This document shows positions 43,088-52,417 of a DNA stretch of 64,000 nt, piece by piece. Position 1 is the stretch's first letter. The number at the start of each line of letters is the position of its first letter. A program made the translations under genes and the position numbers. This DNA is from OCS116 sp051531935 (GTDB taxonomy: Bacteria; Pseudomonadota; Alphaproteobacteria; Rhizobiales; OSC116): positions 8,662-72,661 of the forward strand of contig JAOPTR010000005.1 in the NCBI GenBank assembly GCA_051531935.1. Reading direction: 5' to 3'. The notes under the pieces are model-generated. The model did not search any database. It was not told the DNA's origin and saw nothing but the letters and a program-made list of their open reading frames with translations.

Positions 43088-44072
43088 CTGCAGGCTGCGC
43101 CATCGCCTCATTGCGGTTTTTAATGAGATTTAACACCGCGCCATGAAAATCATCTAACACAATATTTGCCCAAAACCTGCCATACCAATTTAAATTGGTT
43201 GTCATTTTATAAGATGTCGAAACGCTTAAGCGGGTTTTATTGCCTATTTCCTCAAGTGCGTAATGACCTTTTACGATGTCGAAATATTGATCTCCGACTG
43301 TCACGTGAGTATCTAAATTTGCAATCTTCATTGATTGTTGGTCGATCAATACATCATATGCCAATAATTTTTCGGGTATAATTTGGGTGATGCGTTCCTC
43401 AAAATGAATGCCTTTTTCCCAAGACAAATGCCGCAAGGCTCCAACTTCTAGTTCTGCAACGGTTGATGACCTCGGCTTTGGTAAGCCTATAAAGTGTGAG
43501 AAGGTCCATTTTAACTCTTGGTTTTGGATATTTTCTATATTTTCTAGGCTTTTCCAAACTTGGCTTATGGGCGCGTTGATGACCACAATATCGACCTCGG
43601 TATGCCATAATGTGGGTGTTTGAAATGGCGCTTCAATAGGCACGATAAGTAACGGCAACAAACCCAGCGAAAGCAATGTGCCATTTGACCCATTGCCAAA
43701 GCGTTTTTGACGCAAAACTCCTGCCACATAACCGCCCAAGCTTGCCAATGGTAAGTATAATGGCAGCAGCATAACCACGCAAATTAGGGTTTCCCATGCA
43801 AAAATAGTGGCCAAGAGCATCCACCCCAATACCGAATACCACGGATGAAAAACATTAAACAACCAACTTTTTGTTTGTTCGCTTGAAGCAAAGAATACAG
43901 TGAAGGCACCGACAGAAATGGGCGTACCAACCAACATAGCCCACGATATAAACTCGAGATTGGTGAGCATAAATGTAAGTGAAAAAACAAGGGCAAAACC
44001 AACACCCGCAGCAAAACCCATTAAGGCGCCATGATATTTCAATAAAGTGTCGCTAAAATTAAAATTGCTCAA
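43068..44072 (-). CDS. Membrane protein with C-terminal SRPBCC-like domain
   Basis: 334 residues. Residues 1-155 contain about four to five membrane segments (HGALMGFAAGVGFALVFSLTF; LEFISWAMLVGTPISVGAF; WMLLATIFAWETLICVVMLL). From about residue 160 a START/SRPBCC-type domain begins, TEVDIVVINAPISQVWKSLEN, with EERITQIIPEKLLAYDV and a closing helix FHGAVLNLIKNRNEAM. A soluble ligand-binding domain attached to a membrane domain is unusual but occurs in hypothetical proteins. No function known. Confidence 0.75.
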   Translation of the reverse strand: MSNFNFSDTLLKYHGALMGFAAGVGFALVFSLTFMLTNLEFISWAMLVGTPISVGAFTVFFASSEQTKSWLFNVFHPWYSVLGWMLLATIFAWETLICVVMLLPLYLPLASLGGYVAGVLRQKRFGNGSNGTLLSLGLLPLLIVPIEAPFQTPTLWHTEVDIVVINAPISQVWKSLENIENIQNQELKWTFSHFIGLPKPRSSTVAELEVGALRHLSWEKGIHFEERITQIIPEKLLAYDVLIDQQSMKIANLDTHVTVGDQYFDIVKGHYALEEIGNKTRLSVSTSYKMTTNLNWYGRFWANIVLDDFHGAVLNLIKNRNEAMAQPAANADNA

Positions 44073-44280
44073 CCTAAGCTCCTATAAAACAGTCACCAAA
44101 ATAATTATATCATTCCGTTAGGTTAAACAAGTGAGATATGAACCTGTATGTTATCCACCGAACTAAGCTAAGTATAGGCCAATCATTGGGTTAATTGATA
44201 AAAACCCCATGCGGCTATTTACCTGCACCCCCTATTTGTGGTTTATTAGCAGGTAAAGAATATAAATATTAGGGTATATT

Positions 44281-44796
44281 ATGACAATTGATTTAATGAA
44301 TTATGAGCAATTAACCCAAGACGCCATGCGCAGTGTTGTAAAACGCGCTTTAGAACATGTTGTAGAACATGGTTTACCCGGCGATCACCATTTTTATGTA
44401 TCTTTTGATACCAACTTTCCTGGTGTCGTTATTTCTGAATCGGTCTATGAGCAATATCCTGATGAGATGACCATTGTGATCCAACATCAATTTTGGGGAT
44501 TGGAAGTTAAAGACGGCGTATTGCGCATTGAACTTAGCTTTAACAACGTGCCTGAAAAACTTGAAATTCCGCTGATGGCAATTATTGGCTTTTTTGACCC
44601 ACACGTTCAATTTGGTGTGCAGTTTGAAATACCCGAAGAAATTTTAGAAGCCATAGAAACTATGGAAAAAGAAGAAGCTGACGCCACTACAGATGAAGAA
44701 ACATCTGATGATGCTACTGATGACCAAGCTGAAAAAGCTGACAGCAGCGCCCAAGTTGTGAGCCTAGATGCTTTTAGAAAAAAACCAACTGAATAA
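44281..44796 (+). CDS. sspB: ClpXP adaptor protein SspB, alphaproteobacterial type
   Basis: 171 residues. The folded domain (MRSVVKRALEHVVEHGLPGDHHFYVSFDT; MTIVIQHQFWGLEV; PLMAIIGFFDPHVQFGVQF) matches the SspB fold, and an acidic linker of about 35 residues leads to the C-terminal peptide VVSLDAFRKKPTE, where the VVxLDxFRKK segment docks on ClpX. It delivers ssrA-tagged proteins to ClpXP, and so acts with the tmRNA gene 5 kb away. It precedes fumC by 29 bases. Confidence 0.93.
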   Translation: MTIDLMNYEQLTQDAMRSVVKRALEHVVEHGLPGDHHFYVSFDTNFPGVVISESVYEQYPDEMTIVIQHQFWGLEVKDGVLRIELSFNNVPEKLEIPLMAIIGFFDPHVQFGVQFEIPEEILEAIETMEKEEADATTDEETSDDATDDQAEKADSSAQVVSLDAFRKKPTE

Positions 44797-44825
44797 TAGT
44801 TTAACTGCAAATTTGAAAGACTAAA

Positions 44826-46217
44826 ATGACCGACACGCGGACAGAAACCGATAGTTTTGGCCCTCTAGAAGTGCCTAATGACATGTATTACGGCGCACAG
44901 ACAGCCCGTTCTTTGATGAATTTTAAAATTGGTGGCGAAACCATGCCAATTCCGCTAATCCGCGGGTTGGGCATCATTAAAAAAGCGGCTGCAATATCCA
45001 ACATCGCGCTTGATAATTTGGAAGCTGACATTGGTGCTGCCATTGTAACAGCGGCCGAAGAAGTGATTGACGGCAAGCTGAATGACCATTTTCCATTGGT
45101 TGTATGGCAAACAGGTTCTGGCACGCAAAGCAACATGAATTCTAATGAAGTGATCTCTAACCGCGCCATTGAAATTATGGGCGGTGTATTGGGTTCTAAA
45201 TCACCAGTTCATCCAAACGATCATTGCAATAAAAGCCAAAGCTCAAATGATACATTCCCAACCGCTATGCACATTGGTGCAGTGGAAGAGATTCATCATA
45301 GATTACTACCTGCTCTTGTATATATTCAGGCTGCATTGGATAAAAAAGCCAAAGAATGGACGAGCATTATTAAAATTGGTCGCACCCATTTACAAGATGC
45401 GACGCCGCTGACTTTGGGCCAAGAATTTTCGGGCTACGCCAAGCAAATGGAATTTGCCATTGAACGTGTAAAAGCAGCCATGCCGCGCATGTACCCATTG
45501 GCACAGGGCGGCACAGCGGTTGGCACTGGCCTAAACGCAAAACCCGGCTTTGCTGAAGAATTTGCAAAAACTGTAGCTGAAGTCACTGGGTTGCCATTTG
45601 TAACTGCTGAAAATAAATTTGAAGCTTTGGCCGCACATGATGCCTTTGTTGAAATGTCTGGCGTATTAAACACAATTGCAGTGAGCCTCACTAAAATTGC
45701 CAACGACATTAGATTGCTTGGTTCTGGCCCTCGTTCTGGCCTTGGTGAATTGTCTTTGCCTGAAAATGAGCCTGGCTCATCTATTATGCCTGGCAAAGTG
45801 AACCCTACGCAATGTGAAGCGATGACTATGGTTTGTGCTCAAGTGATGGGCAACCACACAACCATTACCATTGGTGGCCTACAAGGCCATATGGAACTGA
45901 ATGTATTTAAGCCTGTAATGGGTTATAACTTAATGCAATCTATTCGCTTAATTGCTGATGCATCGGTTAGCTTTACTGACAATTGTGTATCTGGCATTGT
46001 TGCTAATGAAAAACAAATTGCTGATTTAATGTCTCGTTCTTTAATGCTTGTGACAGCGTTAGCGCCGACAATTGGTTATGACAATGCAACAAAAATTGCC
46101 AAGACCGCTCATAAAAACGGCACCACTTTAAAAGAAGAAGCCGTTGGTGGTGGTTATGTAACTGCTGACGAATATGACGCTGTGGTTCGCCCAGAAGATA
46201 TGATTGCACCAAAATAA
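44826..46217 (+). CDS. fumC: Fumarate hydratase class II
   Basis: 463 residues of the fumarase/aspartase superfamily, interconverting fumarate and malate in the citric acid cycle. TGSGTQSNMNSNEV, NDHCNKSQSSNDTFPTAMHI and the signature GSSIMPGKVNPTQCEA, which carries the catalytic Ser loop, are all present. Length is typical. It follows sspB and is followed by an RHH_4 protein, an arrangement common in alphaproteobacteria. Confidence 0.97.
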   Translation: MTDTRTETDSFGPLEVPNDMYYGAQTARSLMNFKIGGETMPIPLIRGLGIIKKAAAISNIALDNLEADIGAAIVTAAEEVIDGKLNDHFPLVVWQTGSGTQSNMNSNEVISNRAIEIMGGVLGSKSPVHPNDHCNKSQSSNDTFPTAMHIGAVEEIHHRLLPALVYIQAALDKKAKEWTSIIKIGRTHLQDATPLTLGQEFSGYAKQMEFAIERVKAAMPRMYPLAQGGTAVGTGLNAKPGFAEEFAKTVAEVTGLPFVTAENKFEALAAHDAFVEMSGVLNTIAVSLTKIANDIRLLGSGPRSGLGELSLPENEPGSSIMPGKVNPTQCEAMTMVCAQVMGNHTTITIGGLQGHMELNVFKPVMGYNLMQSIRLIADASVSFTDNCVSGIVANEKQIADLMSRSLMLVTALAPTIGYDNATKIAKTAHKNGTTLKEEAVGGGYVTADEYDAVVRPEDMIAPK

Positions 46218-46226
46218 CAACGAATT

Positions 46227-46252
46227 GGGGCGGGGTTCTCCCCGCCTTTTTT
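46227..46252 (+). terminator. Intrinsic terminator after fumC
   Basis: GGCGGGG and CCCCGCC form a GC-rich stem with a TTCT loop, followed by six T residues. The RHH gene begins immediately after. Confidence 0.92.
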
Positions 46253-46255
46253 AAC

Positions 46256-46486
46256 ATGCCAAAACCTAAAAAACATAGTTTTAACATATCTGGACATCAA
46301 ACCAGCATCACTTTAGAGGATGAGTTTTGGCAGGCACTCAAACATATTGCAGTGCAGAACAAACAAAGCCTCGCGCAAATTATCATAAAAATTGATAATC
46401 AACGCAAAGATGAAAACCTTTCATCAGCAGTGCGACTTTATATATTGAAATATTATCAAGACTTGAACGAAGCTAGTTCTCAATAA
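46256..46486 (+). CDS. Ribbon-helix-helix domain protein (RHH_4)
   Basis: 76 residues. FNISGHQTSITLEDEFWQALKHIA is the N-terminal strand and first helix of the RHH_4 fold; SLAQIIIKIDNQRK and NLSSAVRLYILKYYQ complete it. It is probably a DNA-binding dimer, common in alphaproteobacteria near fumC and sspB; no target is established. It lies 4 bases after the fumC terminator, so it may depend on read-through or its own weak promoter. No clear ribosome binding site. Confidence 0.85.
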   Translation: MPKPKKHSFNISGHQTSITLEDEFWQALKHIAVQNKQSLAQIIIKIDNQRKDENLSSAVRLYILKYYQDLNEASSQ

Positions 46487-46515
46487 TCCACTAACATTAC
46501 TCAAAATTCAGCACA

Positions 46516-49500
46516 CTATCTAATGTCTGGCAGGGGAGAAATGCTGATCGTATCAGCATTAGCAAAACCCGTCTGGTTTACTGAAGAGGCTGTGTCCGCA
46601 TCTGTCAGACTGCCTGTATCAAAGCCACCGCCATCATCGACTAGGTCTTCTTCAATAAAGCTTTCCGAGCCTAAAAAATCTGCAATTGGGTCATCTGAAT
46701 CTAGGTTTAGTTCTAATTCTGGAGCTTCATCTACGATTTTTTGCGCGGCCGCAGCGGCTTTTTTTGCGGTTTCTAGCGCTAGTTTTTCGGCTTCAATCCG
46801 CGCGGCTTCCTCATTTGCTTTTGTAATGGCTATCTGATTGGTAACAAATTCACCAATATTTGCTGGCAACAGGTTGCTATTCACAATATTTTCATCTATT
46901 TTGAAGTCCGCTATATTGTCTGTGGCTTTTGGTGGGGTGCCTTGGATAAAAGTGAATGGCATAAAGGCGGGTACTGGCGGATTTTTTGCCACCATTTCAC
47001 GTATTTTCCGTACTTTAACAGCATTTTCAACACGCACTTTTATTTCGGCTTTAAATGCCTGTGCTTCGAATTTCTCTTGCTTGTAACGCTCTATTTCGGC
47101 GTCGTTTTTGCGCTTAATTTCAACTTGCAACTCTTCTAGACGCTGCACATTTTTTTCTAATAATTTGACTTTATAATATTCTTGAAGATTTTCGAAATTG
47201 ATATTCTCGGTATTCACACCATCCACATTCAACCATTCTAGCACTAATTTAGGGCTAGCTTTATCGTTAGATAAGGGAATTTGCAGTGCAAAATGGCTGG
47301 TATTACTGGTTAAATCTAACTGGCCGCTTAGCAGCCCTTTTTGCGGTTTTACATTGGCTTTTTGGAATGTAATCTCATGAGCTACTGACGCCAAACCATT
47401 GGTTAGTTTTAAGCTCAGCTTTTCGGGCGAAATTTTAATGCTGTTGGCGGCATCATTAAGGGCATTCTTAAGGATGAAATTAATGAAAATTTCGTCAATC
47501 GCATCCTCATCAACGGCACTAATAATTTCATTATTAAAATAGCCGCTATTGATGTGATTGGTTCTAAGCCCGTTTAAATCTACGTCGATAAAGCCGGACA
47601 AATTCGCTAACAAACCGTTGACGCTATAGCCTTGCCCTGCAAGGTCTACCTCGACATCCACCACACCTGCAAGATATTGATTATCAAAGCCTAAACCAGC
47701 GGTTAGTTGTTCGACATCTACGGCAAATGCTTGCAAATTTATGTCCATATACAATTGGTTATTTTCAGGCTTCAGTATAAATTCACCTGCCAATTCAGTA
47801 TTTAAGAACTTGCCCTTATAATCAATAAATATTGCATTTTCGCCAAGCCCTGAGCGCACTGTAACTTCGGCATTATCCAAAGAAATAGCTTCAGACAAAT
47901 GCAATTTATCGACTAAAATCTTGCCGTTAAATTCTACGGTTTTGAGCATTTCAACATCAAAACCTGCTAATGCTTGTGTAGAGCCACCAAAAATTTCGTT
48001 GGCTATATCCACTGTGTTTTGAGAGGCTGTGTCCAAAATTTCTGCCACGGCTTCGCCACTGGCTTTATGTTCTCCTGCGAAAAACTTTATAAGGTTTGTG
48101 ATGTGCAATTTTTCGGAACTGGCATTGAAGCTAATTTTCTCACTGCCAATTGCATCTAACTTCAACGACTTTAAGTCACTATTCAATAAATGAGCGCTAG
48201 AGCTGTTTATGTGCAACAGATCGTTGACTATTTCTAGCCCTGCAACAATATCGGCTTGGCCGTTCAAATGGTTGAAATGACCATCAAACAAAGCCAACTT
48301 ACTAGCAATTTGACCAATCCCGTTAAGGTGGGTTTTCAACGTGCCAACAACATTGTTTTGGGAGCCATTTGTGGCTTCACCATTAAATTCTATATATTGC
48401 TCACCAACCAACGCTAGGAAGTTCACATTTTTTAACTTTGAATTTTCGGGCTTTTGTTGGAGCGCCAAACGCAAAATCGCCGCTTCATCTTCACTCTCAT
48501 TGGTGGTTAATCCATCTAAATCGAACTGTTTTAAAAAGCTTGCAGAACTTGAATTTGATAGTTGATATTGTAAATTCTGCTGTGACCATTTGCCATTTAC
48601 AAGGCCAATTTCAGCGGTAATTTCTATTTCGGATTCGCCCACATCACCTGCAACATTGAGAAGGAAATCTCCCTCATCATTTGCAGAATTAAGCTGACCA
48701 TTAACCACCAGTGAGCCACCTTTGGGGATGATCTTATTCATAAATAAATTATCATCCAGCAACAAATCATAAACCAGTTGAGGCGCCACATTCATATCGG
48801 CTTCAATAACCGAAAAATTTAAAATTGGAATATTTTTCTCGGCATCAATAATATTCTTTTCGGCATATATTATCGGCAATTTAGCATCGGCATTGATGAA
48901 TATTTTTTCGCCAACTAAAGATAATTGTTCAAGTGTCGCTGCTTCATTATTAAAAGTCATTTTAGCATCAAAAACGCCTAAATCTCGAATGCCATAAAAA
49001 CTCTGGTCGCTATGGATATTCACTTCTATTGCGCCTAAATCGGCAATTATATTTTGCGGCAATATGTGATACAGATTAGAGTTCCCAGCACTGTTTTTTG
49101 CAACAAAACCTGCCTGCATATAAGGGGCAATATAGCTTTTAAAAGTTGATATATCTTGATTGTCAAAGTTGATTTTTTTAAAGCTAACTTCAAAATCGTG
49201 AACTTTGCTTTCTAATGTATAATTGGCAGCAAATTCGTGTTTACGTGTTTTGACTAATGACGAGCTAATGTGCAGGCTACCCTGTTTAAGGTCAACATTA
49301 CCTTTGCTTCTCACTTGATCATTCACGCCCCAAAACTCAGCGATATTGTTAAGGTCTTTGTTTTTAAACAACAACCAATTGGTGAGTTTTCGCATATGTA
49401 GGGCGGTAAATTCAAATTGGCCTGTCATCAAATTATCATCATTTTGCCCCAATTGTTGCCTAGATAAAACATACGACAATTGACTGTTGCCGGGGAAATG

Positions 49501-50778
49501 AGCCGAAAATTGCGGCACAGTGATATGCCCTTTATCTATATTAATAAGGCTATTAATGAGGCGTACACGATCAATAATATTATTTTGCAAAAAGCTAATT
49601 TGCTCAATATTCAGGCTGATGTTGCCTTCAAAATTAGAGGTCGATTCAGTTTGCAAATCACCTACTATAACGTGGTCTGAAATCCATTTTCTGGACATCA
49701 GCGCAAGCTCTTGCACAGATTGATATATGGCTGGCTGATTTGCCGTATTTGTTGAATTTAAAAATAGGCTTTTTACATAATCAAAATCAGCAAGACCTAT
49801 GTTGAGCGCGCCATTAAGTGAAGGCTTTCTAGCCCATGTGTATTTTAGATTGCCGTTAATTTTCAGACCTTGATTCAGAGACTGATCTTCGGCATTTGTG
49901 ATGGAAATTTTTAGATTTTCGACGTCTAACAACGAATAATTGAGCGATATATCGCCTGTTAGCTCCAAATCATCAGTTAAAGTTGAGCCTAATGTTTTGC
50001 CATAGCCAATAAGATTTTCACCTTTTTTGCCCACAATTCCCAACTTCCCAATGAGCAGTGGTTGTTTTTCTAAGCCAACTAAATTGCCTAAAAAACTAAG
50101 GCGTGAGCCTTTTTGATCGCCTTTAACTTGCACTTTGACCGTAAGTGGTTTTTCTGCGATATATTTGCCAACAGCAGCCGAAAAATCGCGCTGATATACC
50201 GTATCATCGGCATTTACATTAAGCTTGCCCTTAACTTTAAATGGACCTTCTAGTGATCTGGCTGTAACCTCGGCTTCAGCAACCGACAAGGTTTTTGCGC
50301 TTGCATTATCAGAATTTGAAAACTCAATATCCATATTATTAAGCACAAGCTTATTAATGGATATATCTTCCAAACCAATAGGCTTGCCAAGTGAACCGCC
50401 AAAATTGAACAGATCTAAAGAGCTGCCTTCTGCTTTGGAAATGAAGATTTTGCCATCATTTAAATTCATAATGGTCACTTCGACTTTACCACGCAACAAG
50501 CTTGGGAAATCGAGTTCTAGGCTGAAATCATTGGTTTCTAATAGTTTTTTCTCATCGGCATTGGTGATGATAAGGCCGCCAGTGTGAAAAACGGGTTGTG
50601 GTAGAATACGTAATTCAACATCACCAATAATTTGGACATTCTGCCCTGTCACTCTGCGGCCAGCAGCTTCAATCTCGGCTTTATAGCTGTTCCAATCAAT
50701 AAAAAATGGAGCAAAAATAATCGCAACTAAAACCGCGCAAATAAAACCTGCAATGGCGAGCAATAAATTATTCATCAA
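46516..50778 (-). CDS. AsmA family protein, very long
   Basis: A 1420-residue protein. The N-terminal LLLAIAGFICAVLVAIIFAP is a membrane anchor; FFIDWNSYKAEIEAAGRRVTGQ directly after it is the AsmA opening, and VQIIGDVELRILPQPVF the first repeat. The rest is predominantly beta-strand repeats with an AsmA C-terminal-like domain near residues 1090-1220 (LANLSGFIDVDLNGLRTNH). The last 200 residues are helical, charged and coiled (RLEELQVEIKRKND; EEAARIEAEKLALETAKK), then acidic. AsmA-like proteins are thought to move lipids between membranes. Good start at MMNN. Confidence 0.88.
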   Translation of the reverse strand: MMNNLLLAIAGFICAVLVAIIFAPFFIDWNSYKAEIEAAGRRVTGQNVQIIGDVELRILPQPVFHTGGLIITNADEKKLLETNDFSLELDFPSLLRGKVEVTIMNLNDGKIFISKAEGSSLDLFNFGGSLGKPIGLEDISINKLVLNNMDIEFSNSDNASAKTLSVAEAEVTARSLEGPFKVKGKLNVNADDTVYQRDFSAAVGKYIAEKPLTVKVQVKGDQKGSRLSFLGNLVGLEKQPLLIGKLGIVGKKGENLIGYGKTLGSTLTDDLELTGDISLNYSLLDVENLKISITNAEDQSLNQGLKINGNLKYTWARKPSLNGALNIGLADFDYVKSLFLNSTNTANQPAIYQSVQELALMSRKWISDHVIVGDLQTESTSNFEGNISLNIEQISFLQNNIIDRVRLINSLINIDKGHITVPQFSAHFPGNSQLSYVLSRQQLGQNDDNLMTGQFEFTALHMRKLTNWLLFKNKDLNNIAEFWGVNDQVRSKGNVDLKQGSLHISSSLVKTRKHEFAANYTLESKVHDFEVSFKKINFDNQDISTFKSYIAPYMQAGFVAKNSAGNSNLYHILPQNIIADLGAIEVNIHSDQSFYGIRDLGVFDAKMTFNNEAATLEQLSLVGEKIFINADAKLPIIYAEKNIIDAEKNIPILNFSVIEADMNVAPQLVYDLLLDDNLFMNKIIPKGGSLVVNGQLNSANDEGDFLLNVAGDVGESEIEITAEIGLVNGKWSQQNLQYQLSNSSSASFLKQFDLDGLTTNESEDEAAILRLALQQKPENSKLKNVNFLALVGEQYIEFNGEATNGSQNNVVGTLKTHLNGIGQIASKLALFDGHFNHLNGQADIVAGLEIVNDLLHINSSSAHLLNSDLKSLKLDAIGSEKISFNASSEKLHITNLIKFFAGEHKASGEAVAEILDTASQNTVDIANEIFGGSTQALAGFDVEMLKTVEFNGKILVDKLHLSEAISLDNAEVTVRSGLGENAIFIDYKGKFLNTELAGEFILKPENNQLYMDINLQAFAVDVEQLTAGLGFDNQYLAGVVDVEVDLAGQGYSVNGLLANLSGFIDVDLNGLRTNHINSGYFNNEIISAVDEDAIDEIFINFILKNALNDAANSIKISPEKLSLKLTNGLASVAHEITFQKANVKPQKGLLSGQLDLTSNTSHFALQIPLSNDKASPKLVLEWLNVDGVNTENINFENLQEYYKVKLLEKNVQRLEELQVEIKRKNDAEIERYKQEKFEAQAFKAEIKVRVENAVKVRKIREMVAKNPPVPAFMPFTFIQGTPPKATDNIADFKIDENIVNSNLLPANIGEFVTNQIAITKANEEAARIEAEKLALETAKKAAAAAQKIVDEAPELELNLDSDDPIADFLGSESFIEEDLVDDGGGFDTGSLTDADTASSVNQTGFANADTISISPLPDIR

Positions 50779-50882
50779 AACCTTCTGCGAAAACCACTAA
50801 ATACTTAACTCACAATATAGCGACTAAGTGATAAAATCCAACATTTACAACATTATTATGGCGTTTTTTGGAAAACCCTCAT

Positions 50883-52289
50883 TTAGCCGTAAAATATTTT
50901 ACCCGGATTCATAATATTTGCAGGGTCAATTGCTTGTTTCACTGCAAACATAACATCTAATCCACCGCCATGTTCGGCGCGCATATATTTGGCCTTGCCT
51001 GTACCAATGCCATGCTCACCTGTACATGTACCTTCATAAGCCAATGCCCGAGCCGCCAAGCGATCGAGGAAATTTTTAACTTTTTCCATATCAGTTTGTG
51101 ACTCTTTATCAAAGCTCAATAAAACATGAAAATTGCCATCACCCGCATGGCCAACAATGGGGCCAATAAGGCCTGAATCTATAACATCTTGGCGGGTTTC
51201 TTCGACCGCCAATGCAAAATTAGAAATGGGAACACAAACGTCTGTCGAGAGATGTTCAAGCCCTATCGCCATGTCACAACCTGCCCAATAGGCATCATGC
51301 CTTGCTTTCCAAAGTTGGTTTCTATCTTCTGCGCTTGAGGCGGCTTTAAAATCATCACTGCCAAATTCACTGGCAATGTCTTTAAATAGATCCACCTGCT
51401 CTTGGCAGCCTGTTGGTGTGCCATGAAATTCTAAAAATAGAGTTGGCTTTACCGCCAAACTTAGTTTGGAATAAGCGTTGCATGCTTCGACTTGCAGCTC
51501 ATCTAACAATTCTATCCGCGCCACGGGAATGCCTGATTGAATGGTCATAATAACTGCTTCGCAGGCTTGTTTAATGCTGTCAAAACTACAAACTGCTGAT
51601 AATATTTTTTCTGGAATGCCGTATAACTTGACGGTTAGCTCGGTAATAATGCCCAAAGTACCTTCACTGCCAATCATCAATCTTGTTAAATCATAACCAG
51701 CAGATGATTTTTTGGCGCGGCCACCTGTTTTGATAATTTCACCCGTTGGCAAAACCACCGTCATATTGATGACATTGTCGCGCATTGTGCCGTAAAGCAC
51801 TGCATTTGTACCCGATGCACGTGTGGCTGCCATACCTGCTAACGTAGCTTCGGCACCCGGGTCGATAGGGAAAAATAGGCCAGTATCGCGCAAATGAACG
51901 TTCAAATCTTGGCGGGTTACGCCTGCTTGTACTGTTACATCCAAATCCTCGGCATGTAACTCGACAATTTGATCCATCTGCGAAAGGTCGATGCATATGC
52001 CGCCATAGGTGGCGACAATATGGCCTTCGAGCGAACTACCTGCACCAAAGGCGATAATTGGCACTTTATATTGGGCGCATATTTTCACAATTTGAGAAAC
52101 TTGCTCGGTAGAGCGGGCAAAAGCCACAGCATCGGGTGCACCAGCTTTGTGATAAGTCAATTCGCCACCGCCATGTTGGCTGCGCACAGCCATGGTGGTA
52201 ATGAGCTGTTCGCCCAATAGTTTCTTAAGCGCTTCAATCGCTAAATTCACATCACCATATTGGTCATTATACGTTTTTAAAACAGTCAT
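50883..52289 (-). CDS. FAD-binding oxidase, D-lactate dehydrogenase type
   Basis: 468 residues. The FAD-binding-4 domain contains VPIIAFGAGSSLEGHIVATYGG, LDVTVQAGVTRQDLN and IGSEGTLGIITELTVKLYG. The C-terminal FAD-oxidase domain has GHAGDGNFHVLL and ends CTGEHGIGTGKAKYM with DPANIMNPGKIF, the signature of D-lactate dehydrogenases (DLD) and GlcD-type glycolate oxidases. It oxidises a 2-hydroxy acid and passes electrons onward. No GlcE/GlcF partners are nearby, which favours the single-subunit type. GAGGGG precedes the ATG at 52289. Confidence 0.9.
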   Translation of the reverse strand: MTVLKTYNDQYGDVNLAIEALKKLLGEQLITTMAVRSQHGGGELTYHKAGAPDAVAFARSTEQVSQIVKICAQYKVPIIAFGAGSSLEGHIVATYGGICIDLSQMDQIVELHAEDLDVTVQAGVTRQDLNVHLRDTGLFFPIDPGAEATLAGMAATRASGTNAVLYGTMRDNVINMTVVLPTGEIIKTGGRAKKSSAGYDLTRLMIGSEGTLGIITELTVKLYGIPEKILSAVCSFDSIKQACEAVIMTIQSGIPVARIELLDELQVEACNAYSKLSLAVKPTLFLEFHGTPTGCQEQVDLFKDIASEFGSDDFKAASSAEDRNQLWKARHDAYWAGCDMAIGLEHLSTDVCVPISNFALAVEETRQDVIDSGLIGPIVGHAGDGNFHVLLSFDKESQTDMEKVKNFLDRLAARALAYEGTCTGEHGIGTGKAKYMRAEHGGGLDVMFAVKQAIDPANIMNPGKIFYG

Positions 52290-52417
52290 TTTTGCCCCTC
52301 GCCACAATTACTTATTTTATTATATCAGAAATGCGCGTAAATTAGTTTAATCTTTATGGTTTTTTAAACATAATAATTTACACATATTCGTAATGATTAC
52401 AGCCAATTGTCAAAAAA

